Source: Aquincola tertiaricarbonis (GTDB taxonomy: Bacteria > Pseudomonadota > Gammaproteobacteria > Burkholderiales > Burkholderiaceae_C). From it: a DNA stretch of 64,000 nt. The stretch lies in assembly GCF_023573145.1 (NCBI RefSeq), contig NZ_CP097636.1, positions 3,720,001-3,784,000 on the forward strand. Direction: 5' to 3'. Positions 55,666 through 62,903 of the stretch are shown here, in pieces (the first letter of the stretch is position 1; the number at the start of each line of letters is the position of its first letter). The position numbers and the translations under genes were made by a program. Under the pieces are notes generated by a model. The model made no database searches, was not told where the DNA came from, and saw only the letters and a program-made list of their open reading frames with translations.

Positions 55666-57804
55666 TCAGGCGGCGGCCTTGTTCAGGCTCTCGAAGTTCT
55701 TGCCTTCTTCGACCAGCTGCACCAGCAGCGGCGAGGGCTGCCAGAACAGCGGGTCTTCCTTGGCGAACTCGCGGATGTCGGCCAGCACCTTGTCCAGGCC
55801 CACCATGTCCGCGTACTTCATCGGGCCGCCGCGGAAACGCGGAAAGCCGTAGCCGTACAAGAAGGTCACGTCCACGTCCAGCGGCCGCAGCGCGATGCGC
55901 TGGTGCACGACGTTCGCGCCCTCGTTGATCATCGCGGCCATGTAGCGGCGGATGATCTCGTCCGAGCTGAAGCTGCGCGGCGTGATGCCGGCGCGCTGGC
56001 GCTCGGCGTCGACGATGGCCAGCACCTCGGGGTCCTGCTGGCCGCTGCGCGAGCCTTGCGGGTACTGGTACCAGCCGCGCTGCGTCTTCTGGCCGAACCA
56101 GCCGCGTTCGCAGATGCGGTCGGCGATCTGCACGTAGCGCGCGGCCGGGTTGCGAGTGGCGGCCTTGCGCTTGCGCGTGGCCCAGCCGATGTCGCCGCCG
56201 GCCAGGTCGGACACCTGGAACGGACCCATCGGATAGCCGAACTCGCGCACCGCGGCGTCGATCTCGTAAGGCGATGCGCCGTCTTCCATCAGGTAGTCGG
56301 CGGCCTGGCGGTACACGGCCAGGATGCGGTTGCCGATGAAGCCGTCGCACACGCCGGCGCGCACCGGCACCTTCTTGAGCTTCTTGGCCAGCTCGAAGGC
56401 GGTGGCCACCACGTCGGCGCTCACCTTCGCAGGCACCACGATCTCGAGCAGCTTCATGATGTTGGCCGGCGAGAAGAAGTGCAGGCCGATCACGTCCTGC
56501 GGCCGCGAGATGCTGGCCGCGATGGCGTCGATGTCCAGGTAGGAGGTGTTGGTGGCCAGCACGGCGCCGGGCTTGCACACGCGGTCGAGTTCGGCGAACA
56601 CGGCCTTCTTGACCTCGATGTCCTCGAACACCGCCTCGATCACCAGGTCCACGTCCTTGAAAGCCGCGTAGTCGGTGCTGCCCGTGAAGCGGGCCATCAC
56701 CGCGGCCTGACCTTCGACCGTCATGCGGCCCTTGGCCACCAGGCCGTCGTACACCTTCTCGACGTTGGCACGGCCGCGGTCGATCGACACCTGGTCGCGC
56801 TCGACCATGGTCACCGGCAGGCCGGCGTCCAGCGCCGCCACCGCGATGCCGGCGCCCATGGTGCCGCCGCCCACCACACCGATGGTCTTGAAGGGCCGAG
56901 GCTGCGCCGCTGCGGCCTCGGGCACCTTGGCCACTTCACGCTCGGCGAAGAAGGCGTGGATCAGGCCGGCGCGCTGCGGGCTGTCCAGGCACTGCATGAA
57001 GAACTGGCGCTCCAGCTTCAGTGCTTCGTCGAAGGGCTTGTCCAGCGCAGCCTGCACCGCCTCCACGATCTTGTGCGGCGAGAACAGGTGGCGCTGCTTC
57101 TTCTGCACATCGGCGCGTGCGGCGTCGATGGCCGCTTGCGCGGTGGCGCGGTCCGCCAGCGCCTGCGCGTCGCGGCTGCGGCGCGGGCCGGCCTGCGCGG
57201 CCAGCAACTCCTGCGCATAGGCCAGGCCCTCGGCCAGCGTGTCGTCGCTTTGCGCCACCCGGTCGATCAGGCCCAGCTTCAGCGCCTCGGCTGCGCCCAC
57301 GTGGCGGCCGCTGAGGATGATGTCCAGCGCCGCCGCCGCGCCCACCAGGCGCGGCGCGCGCTGCGTGCCACCGGCGCCCGGCAGCAGGCCCAGCGCCACT
57401 TCCGGCAGGCCCAGCTTGGCGCTGGCCACGGCGATGCGGTAGTGCGCGCCCAGCGCCACTTCCAGCCCGCCGCCCAGCGCAGCGCCGTGGATGGCGGCAA
57501 TCACAGGCTTGCGGCTGGCCTCGATGCGGCTGCACACCTCGGTCAGCAGCGGCGGTTGCGGCGGCAGGCCGAATTCGCGGATGTCGGCCCCGGCGATGAA
57601 GTTGCGGCCAGCACCCACGATGAGCACCGCGCCCACGGCAGGGTTGGCGTCGGCGGCCTCGATTGCGGCCATCAGGCCGCGGCGCACGGCCACGCCGAGG
57701 GCGTTGACCGGCGGGTTGTCGACCGTGACCAGCAGGATCTTGCCGCGCAACTCGGTGCTGACCGGGTTGGCTTCTGCGGCGGACGAAGTGGCTTCTTGCA
57801 CCAT
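55666..57804 (-). CDS. FadB/PimF-like enoyl-CoA hydratase/3-hydroxyacyl-CoA dehydrogenase
   Basis: This 712-residue bifunctional enzyme has an N-terminal hydratase domain ([30 protein letters not shown] and [19 protein letters not shown], both glutamates present) and a dehydrogenase domain ([30 protein letters not shown] at about 315, [17 protein letters not shown] with the catalytic histidine). The order hydratase-dehydrogenase fusion, thiolase, two-subunit dehydrogenase is like that of the pim genes for dicarboxylic acid degradation. It is the first gene of the 12-gene unit, and its promoter must lie among the LysR boxes upstream. Confidence 0.93.
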   Translation of the reverse strand: MVQEATSSAAEANPVSTELRGKILLVTVDNPPVNALGVAVRRGLMAAIEAADANPAVGAVLIVGAGRNFIAGADIREFGLPPQPPLLTEVCSRIEASRKPVIAAIHGAALGGGLEVALGAHYRIAVASAKLGLPEVALGLLPGAGGTQRAPRLVGAAAALDIILSGRHVGAAEALKLGLIDRVAQSDDTLAEGLAYAQELLAAQAGPRRSRDAQALADRATAQAAIDAARADVQKKQRHLFSPHKIVEAVQAALDKPFDEALKLERQFFMQCLDSPQRAGLIHAFFAEREVAKVPEAAAAQPRPFKTIGVVGGGTMGAGIAVAALDAGLPVTMVERDQVSIDRGRANVEKVYDGLVAKGRMTVEGQAAVMARFTGSTDYAAFKDVDLVIEAVFEDIEVKKAVFAELDRVCKPGAVLATNTSYLDIDAIAASISRPQDVIGLHFFSPANIMKLLEIVVPAKVSADVVATAFELAKKLKKVPVRAGVCDGFIGNRILAVYRQAADYLMEDGASPYEIDAAVREFGYPMGPFQVSDLAGGDIGWATRKRKAATRNPAARYVQIADRICERGWFGQKTQRGWYQYPQGSRSGQQDPEVLAIVDAERQRAGITPRSFSSDEIIRRYMAAMINEGANVVHQRIALRPLDVDVTFLYGYGFPRFRGGPMKYADMVGLDKVLADIREFAKEDPLFWQPSPLLVQLVEEGKNFESLNKAAA

Positions 57805-57875
57805 GTGCGTGTCTCCTCAGGCAGGCCCCGGTCGAACCCCCGGGTGTGGGTTCATTGTTGGGCGTCGATACTTTC

Positions 57876-57923
57876 TTGACAATGGCTCAACCGGTTGACA
57901 GACTGTCAAGCCGTTTTTGACAA
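57876..57923. promoter_or_regulatory. Cluster of LysR-type operator boxes
   Basis: TTGA-N7-TCAA, an instance of the LysR T-N11-A pattern, occurs at 57876-57890 and again at 57895-57909, starting 19 bases apart. The second is a perfect 15-base inverted repeat (TTGACA-GAC-TGTCAA). A third TTGACA (57917-57922) forms a further TGTCAA-N7-TTGACA repeat with its neighbour. The boxes lie between the divergent starts of the FadB-like gene (57804) and the LysR gene (57934), the classic place for such control. Confidence 0.75.
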
Positions 57924-57933
57924 CCGCCGCGCC

Positions 57934-58833
57934 ATGGACGTCAACGCCCTCACCTTGCTGGTGCAGATCCTGGACGCCGGCAACCTCAGCGAGGCGGCCC
58001 GCCGGCTCAAGATGAGCCGGGCCAACATCAGCTACCACCTCAACCAGCTGGAGAAGTCCATCGGCCAGCAGCTGGTGCGGCGCACCACGCGCCGGGTGGA
58101 GCCCACCGAGATCGGGCTCAAGCTGTACGAGCACGGCCTGCGCATCCAGAACGAGCTGACGGCCGCGCGCGAATCCATCACCACGCTGGGCCAGCGGCTG
58201 CAGGGCCGGGTACGGCTGTCAGTGCCCAGCGGCTACGGGCAGCTGGTGATGTCGCCCTGGCTGCTGGACTTCAAGCGCCATTACCCCGGCATCGTGCTCG
58301 ACGTGATGTTCGAGAACCGGGTCGAAGACCTGATGCGCGACGAGGTGGACGTGGCCGTGCGCGTGCTGTCGGAGCCGCCGCAGAACCTGGTGGCGCGCGA
58401 CATGGGCGTGGTGCGCTACGTGGCCTGCGCCTCACGCGGCTTTGCCGAGTCGCAGGGCCTGCCGCAGCAGCTGGACGACCTGCGCACCATGCCGCTGATC
58501 ACCGCCGCCGTCATCGGCCGCCAGCTGCGCGTGGCGGCCTACTGGCGCGACGAACGGCACGAGGTGCTGCTGGAGCCCTCGCTGATCTCCGAGAACTTCC
58601 TGTTCCTGCGCCAGGCCATCCAGGCGGGCCTGGGCATCGGCCTGGTGCCCGACTACGTGGTGCAGGACGAGGTGGACCGCGGCGAGATCGTCACCTCGCT
58701 CGACGAATGGCGGCTGTCGATCTTCGGCACCCACATGCACCTGCTGTACATGCCCAACCGCCACCACACGCGAGCGATGGCGACCTTCATCGACTTCGTG
58801 CTGGCGAAGGCGCGGGGGGCGGTGGTGGCTTGA
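57934..58833 (+). CDS. LysR-type regulator of the adjacent catabolic unit
   Basis: This 299-residue LysR regulator has the helix-turn-helix NLSEAARRLKMSRANISYHLNQLE (residues ~17-40) and an effector domain of the DsdC/CrgA-like group (VRLSVPSGYGQLVMSPWLLDF, ARDMGVVRYVACASRGF, GIGLVPDYVVQDEV). The residues SRANISYHLN differ from the usual SQPAVSRQIR turn. It diverges from the 12-gene unit and almost surely controls it. ATG 57934 is chosen; an upstream TTG lies inside the operator. Confidence 0.9.
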   Translation: MDVNALTLLVQILDAGNLSEAARRLKMSRANISYHLNQLEKSIGQQLVRRTTRRVEPTEIGLKLYEHGLRIQNELTAARESITTLGQRLQGRVRLSVPSGYGQLVMSPWLLDFKRHYPGIVLDVMFENRVEDLMRDEVDVAVRVLSEPPQNLVARDMGVVRYVACASRGFAESQGLPQQLDDLRTMPLITAAVIGRQLRVAAYWRDERHEVLLEPSLISENFLFLRQAIQAGLGIGLVPDYVVQDEVDRGEIVTSLDEWRLSIFGTHMHLLYMPNRHHTRAMATFIDFVLAKARGAVVA

Positions 58834-58859
58834 GCGCATCGCATTGTGTGCGCATCGCA
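58834..58859. promoter_or_regulatory. Direct repeats upstream of the toxin-antitoxin pair
   Basis: GCGCATCGCA occurs at 58834-58843 and 58850-58859, 16 bases apart, and is followed by the near-inverted GCGATAC. They are within 20-45 bases of the antitoxin start and may be autoregulatory operator sites, as is usual for antitoxins. Confidence 0.45.
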
Positions 58860-58878
58860 AACGCGATACGCTGCCGGC

Positions 58879-59151
58879 ATGAAGAGCGCCACGCTACCGC
58901 CCGTCCGCATCGAGCCCGACTTCCGCGACGAGGTCGAGCAGGCCCTGCAGCCCGGCGAAACCTTGACCTCGCTGGTGGAAGCGGCTGTTCGGGCCGAAGT
59001 GACACGCCGTAAGGACCAGTCGGAGTTCGTGCGGCGCGGCTTGGCTGCGATCGCCCGCTCCGAGGCGGCCGGTGACTGGGTTGCAGCGGAGGACGTCATC
59101 GCCAAGCTGGAAGCCAAGGTCGCGGCGGCCCGCCAACGCCGCCAGTCGTGA
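58879..59151 (+). CDS. ParD-like antitoxin of a type II toxin-antitoxin pair
   Basis: This 90-residue protein has a short N-terminal part that looks like a ribbon-helix-helix (VRIEPDFRDEVEQALQPGETLTSLVEAAVRAEVTRRK) and a charged helical C-terminus (EDVIAKLEAKVAAARQRR), typical of antitoxins. Its stop overlaps the start of a RelE/ParE-type toxin gene (GTGA). TACGCT lies exactly 6 bases before the ATG. Confidence 0.8.
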   Translation: MKSATLPPVRIEPDFRDEVEQALQPGETLTSLVEAAVRAEVTRRKDQSEFVRRGLAAIARSEAAGDWVAAEDVIAKLEAKVAAARQRRQS

Positions 59152-59465
59152 CCTACCAGGTCGTCTTCAGCCGGGAGGCGGAAGAGGATCTGCAGAGGTT
59201 GTTCGAGCATGCGTTCGAACGGGAGCTGAACAGCCCCACCGGCGATCTGTCGGTGCCGCTGCGGGCAATCGAAGCCATCCGCCAAGCTTGCCAGTTCCTC
59301 GCGATCAGCCCCTTCAGCTGCCGAAAGGCCGCCGCCAGCGCCTTCGTCCGCGAACTGGTGGTTTCGTTCGGCGCGACTGGCTACGTCGTGCTGTACGAGG
59401 TGAGGGACCGGCACCGCGTGTTCATCGGCGCGGTGCGTCACCAGCGGGAAAGCGACTACCACTGA
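59148..59465 (+). CDS. RelE/ParE-family toxin
   Basis: This 105-residue protein resembles ParE/RelE toxins: TYQVVFSREAEEDLQRLFEHA, a middle helix AIEAIRQACQFLAISPFSCRK and C-terminal LVVSFGATGYVVLYEVRDRHRVFIGAVRHQRESDYH. ParE members inhibit gyrase and RelE members cut mRNA; the GYVVLYEV...VRHQRE pattern is nearer ParE. The start is GTG at 59148, overlapping the antitoxin stop. The gene appears intact. Confidence 0.84.
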   Translation: MTYQVVFSREAEEDLQRLFEHAFERELNSPTGDLSVPLRAIEAIRQACQFLAISPFSCRKAAASAFVRELVVSFGATGYVVLYEVRDRHRVFIGAVRHQRESDYH

Positions 59466-59487
59466 CCAGAGGCAGAGGTGGCCCCGA

Positions 59488-60066
59488 TCACCCCTGCCGC
59501 GCCAGCCGCTCGCTCTTCCAGTACACGTCGTCGCCGCCCAGGCCGTCGAGGTTGGCGCGGTTGAGCACACGAGCCAGCACGAACATCAGGTCGGACAGGC
59601 GGTTGAGGTACTGGCGGGCCGCGGGGCGCACGGCGACGGCGTCGGAGGCAGCGAGCGCCACCACCATGCGTTCGGCGCGGCGGGCCACGGTGCGGGCCAC
59701 GTGGGCCAGCGCGGCGCTGCGGGTGCCGGCCGGCAGGATGAATTCCTTGAGCCGCGGCAGCGTGGCGTTGTAGTGGGCCAGCGCCTCGTCCAGGCGCAGC
59801 ACGGCCTCGTCCTTCAGCAGCGTGTAGCCGGGGATGGACAGCTCGCCGCCCAGGTTGAACAGCTCGTGCTGGATGACCACCAACAGCTCGCGCACGTCCT
59901 CGGGCAGCGGCTCGGCCAGCAGCACGCCCAGCTGCGAGTTGAGCTCGTCCACGTCGCCCAGCGCATGGATGCGCAGATGATCCTTGGGCACGCGCGTGCC
60001 GTCGCCCAGGCCGGTGCTGCCGTCGTCGCCGGTGCGGGTCGCGATTTGTGTGAGTCGGTTTGCCAT
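59488..60066 (-). CDS. Cob(I)yrinic acid a,c-diamide adenosyltransferase, PduO type
   Basis: This 192-residue enzyme adds the 5'-deoxyadenosyl group to corrinoids. It has the N-terminal ATP site TRTGDDGSTGLGDGTRVPKD, the ELNSQLG helix, VVIQHELFNLGGELS and the C-terminal YLNRLSDLMFVLARVLNR. TAGCAT lies 6 bases before the ATG on the minus strand. No other cobalamin gene or riboswitch was seen nearby. It sits between two toxin-antitoxin loci. Confidence 0.95.
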   Translation of the reverse strand: MANRLTQIATRTGDDGSTGLGDGTRVPKDHLRIHALGDVDELNSQLGVLLAEPLPEDVRELLVVIQHELFNLGGELSIPGYTLLKDEAVLRLDEALAHYNATLPRLKEFILPAGTRSAALAHVARTVARRAERMVVALAASDAVAVRPAARQYLNRLSDLMFVLARVLNRANLDGLGGDDVYWKSERLARQG

Positions 60067-60128
60067 GCGTGGATGCTAGCCCCCAAGAGAAAATGGCAGC
60101 CATCGTATCCATTCGGCTACACTTCCGC

Positions 60129-60315
60129 ATGATCACAGTTCGACCGCTTCCGCAGTTCATGGACTGGCTGGAAGGCGTCAAGGACGGCGTGACCCGTGCC
60201 CTGATCGCCCGCCGGATCGACAGGCTGCGCAGCGGCCTGTTCGGAGACTCGAAGCCTGTGGGACGACACCTTCAACGACCGAAAGGCACGACATGGCCAG
60301 GACGACCCAGGTTGA
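60129..60315 (+). pseudogene. RelE/HigB-type toxin with internal deletion
   Basis: The first 45 codons (MITVRPLPQFMDWLEGVKDG ... GLFGDSKPVG) match the N-terminal half of 'addiction module killer' toxins. The expected middle is missing: from base 60259 the next frame reads WDDTFNDRKARHGQDDPG and a stop at 60313-60315, which looks like the native C-terminus and overlaps the antitoxin start as in intact pairs. The two frames meet at GTGGGA (60258-60263), so a deletion of roughly 40 codons, probably through a short TGGG repeat, has broken the toxin. Confidence 0.78.
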
Positions 60316-60613
60316 AAGCATCGATATTGCCCATCTTCCCGAGTTCGATCCTTCCCAGTTCCTGGACTCCGAAGAGGCGATTGCGGCTTTCCTGACGGAT
60401 GCGCTGCAGGATGAAGATCCCGGTCAGGTGGCCGTCGCGCTCGGCCATGTGGCCCGTGCGCGCGGCATGACCGAGATTGCCAAGGCGTCGGGCATGTCGC
60501 GTGAATCGCTGTACAAGGCCTTGCGAGAAGGCAGCTCCCCGCGCTTCGACACCGTGAGCCGCGTATGCGCCGCCTTGGGCGTGCGTCTGGTTGCACAGCC
60601 GGTGTCCCAGTGA
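60293..60613 (+). CDS. HigA-like antitoxin (orphaned)
   Basis: This 106-residue protein fits the addiction-module antidote family: a flexible N-terminus (SIDIAHLPEFDPSQFLDSEEA), the typical LTDALQDEDPGQVAVALGHVARARGMTEIA and a helix-turn-helix ARARGMTEIAKASGMSRESLYKAL ending SPRFDTVSRVCAALGVRLV. The start overlaps the end of the broken toxin gene. It is intact and may still repress its own promoter or counter a toxin encoded elsewhere. Confidence 0.85.
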   Translation: MARTTQVESIDIAHLPEFDPSQFLDSEEAIAAFLTDALQDEDPGQVAVALGHVARARGMTEIAKASGMSRESLYKALREGSSPRFDTVSRVCAALGVRLVAQPVSQ

Positions 60614-60645
60614 CCGCCGGTCGAGGCGCCCATCGCTTCCGACGG

Positions 60646-61428
60646 ATGTCGACCATCGACCGCAGAACTTGCCTGACCGTCCTGGCCGCCTGCCCTGCGG
60701 CGCTGGTGGCGGGCACGGCCTGGGCGGGCCCGGTGGAGGTGATCGCGCGCAGCAAGCCGTCGGTGGTGGCGGTGGGGCGGTACGTGCCCACCGACAACCC
60801 GCGCTTCACCTTCCGTGGCACCGGCTTCGCGGTGGACGACGGCACGCTGGTGGTCACCAATGCCCATGTGCTGCCCGACATCCCGGCCGAGGCCGTGGGC
60901 GCCTATGTGGCGGTGCTGGTGCGCAAGGGCGCAGGTGAAGCGCCCGAGGTGCGCCGCGCCAGCGTGCTGCAGGTGGTGCGTGGCCACGACCTGGCACTGC
61001 TCAAGCTGGAGGGCGCGCCGCTGCCGCCGCTGACGCTGGCACCCACCGCCGCCATCGCCGAAGGTCAGTCCATCGTGCTGATGGGCTTTCCGCTGGGAGG
61101 GGCGCTGGGTTTCACGCCGGTCAGCCACCGCGGGATGATCTCGTCGATCACCCCCATCGCCGCACCGGTGGCCAGTGCCCGGCAGCTGAACGAGGCCGCC
61201 ATCTCGCGGCTGCGCCAGGGCAGCTTCGACATCTATCAGCTGGACGCCACCGCCTACCCGGGCAACAGCGGCGGCCCGGTGCTCGATGCCGACAGCGGCC
61301 AGGTGGTGGGCGTCGTCAACTCGGTGTTCGTCAAGGGCAGCAAGGAAACCGCGCTCACCGACCCTTCGGGCATCAGTTATGCGCTGCCGGTGCGGCTGGT
61401 GGCCGAGCTGCTGCGCCAGGGCCGATGA
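60646..61428 (+). CDS. Exported trypsin-like serine protease (S1C)
   Basis: This 260-residue protein has a signal peptide (LTVLAACPAALVAGTAWAG) and a complete catalytic triad: H74 in VTNAHVLPD, D115 in RGHDLALLKL and S208 in AYPGNSGGPVL. There is no PDZ domain, so it is a short DegP/HtrA-like protease. The start at 60646 is chosen for the signal peptide; earlier in-frame starts would run into the antitoxin gene. Confidence 0.88.
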   Translation: MSTIDRRTCLTVLAACPAALVAGTAWAGPVEVIARSKPSVVAVGRYVPTDNPRFTFRGTGFAVDDGTLVVTNAHVLPDIPAEAVGAYVAVLVRKGAGEAPEVRRASVLQVVRGHDLALLKLEGAPLPPLTLAPTAAIAEGQSIVLMGFPLGGALGFTPVSHRGMISSITPIAAPVASARQLNEAAISRLRQGSFDIYQLDATAYPGNSGGPVLDADSGQVVGVVNSVFVKGSKETALTDPSGISYALPVRLVAELLRQGR

Positions 61429-61472
61429 AACCTCCCTGGCGGCATGGCGTGCGGCTGCACTAAGCTGCAGTC

Positions 61473-62894
61473 ATGAACGCCCCGCTGTCCCCCATCGCCT
61501 TCGACGTCGACTCACGTCGCCCCGTGCCGCCCGAGATGGTGGCCGCGCTCAAGGCCCGCTTCGGCGATCGCTGCTCCACCGCCCGTGCGGTGTGCGAGCA
61601 GCACGGCCGCGACGAATCGCCCATCGACGTGCCGCCGCCCGAGGTGGTGGTGTACTGCGAAAGCACCGAAGAGGTGGCCGCCGTGGTGCAGCTAGCGCAC
61701 CAGCACGCGGTGCCGGTGATCCCGTACGGCGTCGGTTCCTCGCTCGAGGGCCACCTGCTGGCGGTGCAGGGCGGGGTCAGCATCGACCTCTCGCGCATGA
61801 ACAAGCTGCTGCGCGTGAACCCCGAAGACCTGACGGTGACGGTGCAGGCCGGCGTCACCCGCATGCAGCTGAACCGCGAGATCAAGGACACCGGCCTGTT
61901 CTTCCCGATCGACCCCGGTGCCGACGCCACGCTGGGCGGCATGTGCGCCACCCGCGCCAGCGGCACGAACGCGGTGCGCTACGGCACCATGCGCGAGAAC
62001 GTGCTGGGCCTGACCGTGGTCACGGCCAGCGGTGAAGTCATCCACACCGGCACCCGCGCCCGCAAGAGCAGCGCCGGCTACGACCTCACGCGCCTGTTCG
62101 TAGGCAGCGAAGGCACGCTGGGCGTGATGACCGAAGTGACGCTGCGCCTGTACCCGCTGCCCGAGGCGGTGAGCGCGGCCATCTGCTTCTTCCCCAGCAT
62201 CGACGCGGCGGTGCAGACCACCATCGCCATCATCCAGATGGGCGTGCCCATCGCCCGCTGCGAGCTGCTGGACCCCAACGCCGTGCGTGCGGTGAACCGG
62301 CACGACAAGCTCACGCTGCGCGAAGCGCCGATGCTGCTGATGGAGTTCCACGGCAGCGAAGCCGGCGTGGCCGAGCAGGCCGCCACGGTGCAGGACATCG
62401 CCCGCGAATACGGCGGCGAAGACTTCGAATGGGCGCGCACGCCCGAAGAACGCACCCGGCTGTGGACCGCGCGCCACCACGCCTACCTGGCCGCGCTGCA
62501 GATGCGCCCGGGCTGCCGCGCCGTGACCTCGGACACCTGCGTGCCCATCTCGCGCCTGGCCGAGAGCATCAATGCCTCGGTGGAAGAAGCCGAAGGCGCC
62601 GGCCTGCCCTACTTCATCGTCGGCCACGTGGGCGACGGCAACTTCCACCTGGCCTACCTGATCGACCCCCACCTGCCCGAAGAGCGCGAGACCGCCGAGC
62701 GGCTGAACCTGCAGATGGTGGAGCGCGCCATCCAGCTGGGCGGCACCTGCAGCGGCGAGCACGGCGTGGGCCTGCACAAGATGGGCTTCCTGGTCACCGA
62801 GGCCGGTGAAGGCGCGGTGGAGATGATGCGCACGCTCAAGCGCGCGCTCGACCCGCGCAACATCATGAACCCGGGCAAGATCTTCACGCTGTAG
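61473..62894 (+). CDS. FAD-binding oxidase, GlcD/D-lactate dehydrogenase type
   Basis: This 473-residue flavoprotein has the FAD-binding type 4 domain (VPVIPYGVGSSLEGHLLAVQGGVSIDLSRMNKLL, DPGADATLGGMCATRASGTNAVRYGTMRENV) and a C-terminal oxidase domain ending with GGTCSGEHGVGLHKMGFL and DPRNIMNPGKIF. Members oxidise D-lactate, glycolate or D-2-hydroxyglutarate; the sequence is near D-lactate dehydrogenase (cytochrome) proteins. TAAGCT lies exactly 6 bases before the ATG. Confidence 0.92.
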   Translation: MNAPLSPIAFDVDSRRPVPPEMVAALKARFGDRCSTARAVCEQHGRDESPIDVPPPEVVVYCESTEEVAAVVQLAHQHAVPVIPYGVGSSLEGHLLAVQGGVSIDLSRMNKLLRVNPEDLTVTVQAGVTRMQLNREIKDTGLFFPIDPGADATLGGMCATRASGTNAVRYGTMRENVLGLTVVTASGEVIHTGTRARKSSAGYDLTRLFVGSEGTLGVMTEVTLRLYPLPEAVSAAICFFPSIDAAVQTTIAIIQMGVPIARCELLDPNAVRAVNRHDKLTLREAPMLLMEFHGSEAGVAEQAATVQDIAREYGGEDFEWARTPEERTRLWTARHHAYLAALQMRPGCRAVTSDTCVPISRLAESINASVEEAEGAGLPYFIVGHVGDGNFHLAYLIDPHLPEERETAERLNLQMVERAIQLGGTCSGEHGVGLHKMGFLVTEAGEGAVEMMRTLKRALDPRNIMNPGKIFTL

Positions 62895-62903
62895 GGTTGC
62901 GCC

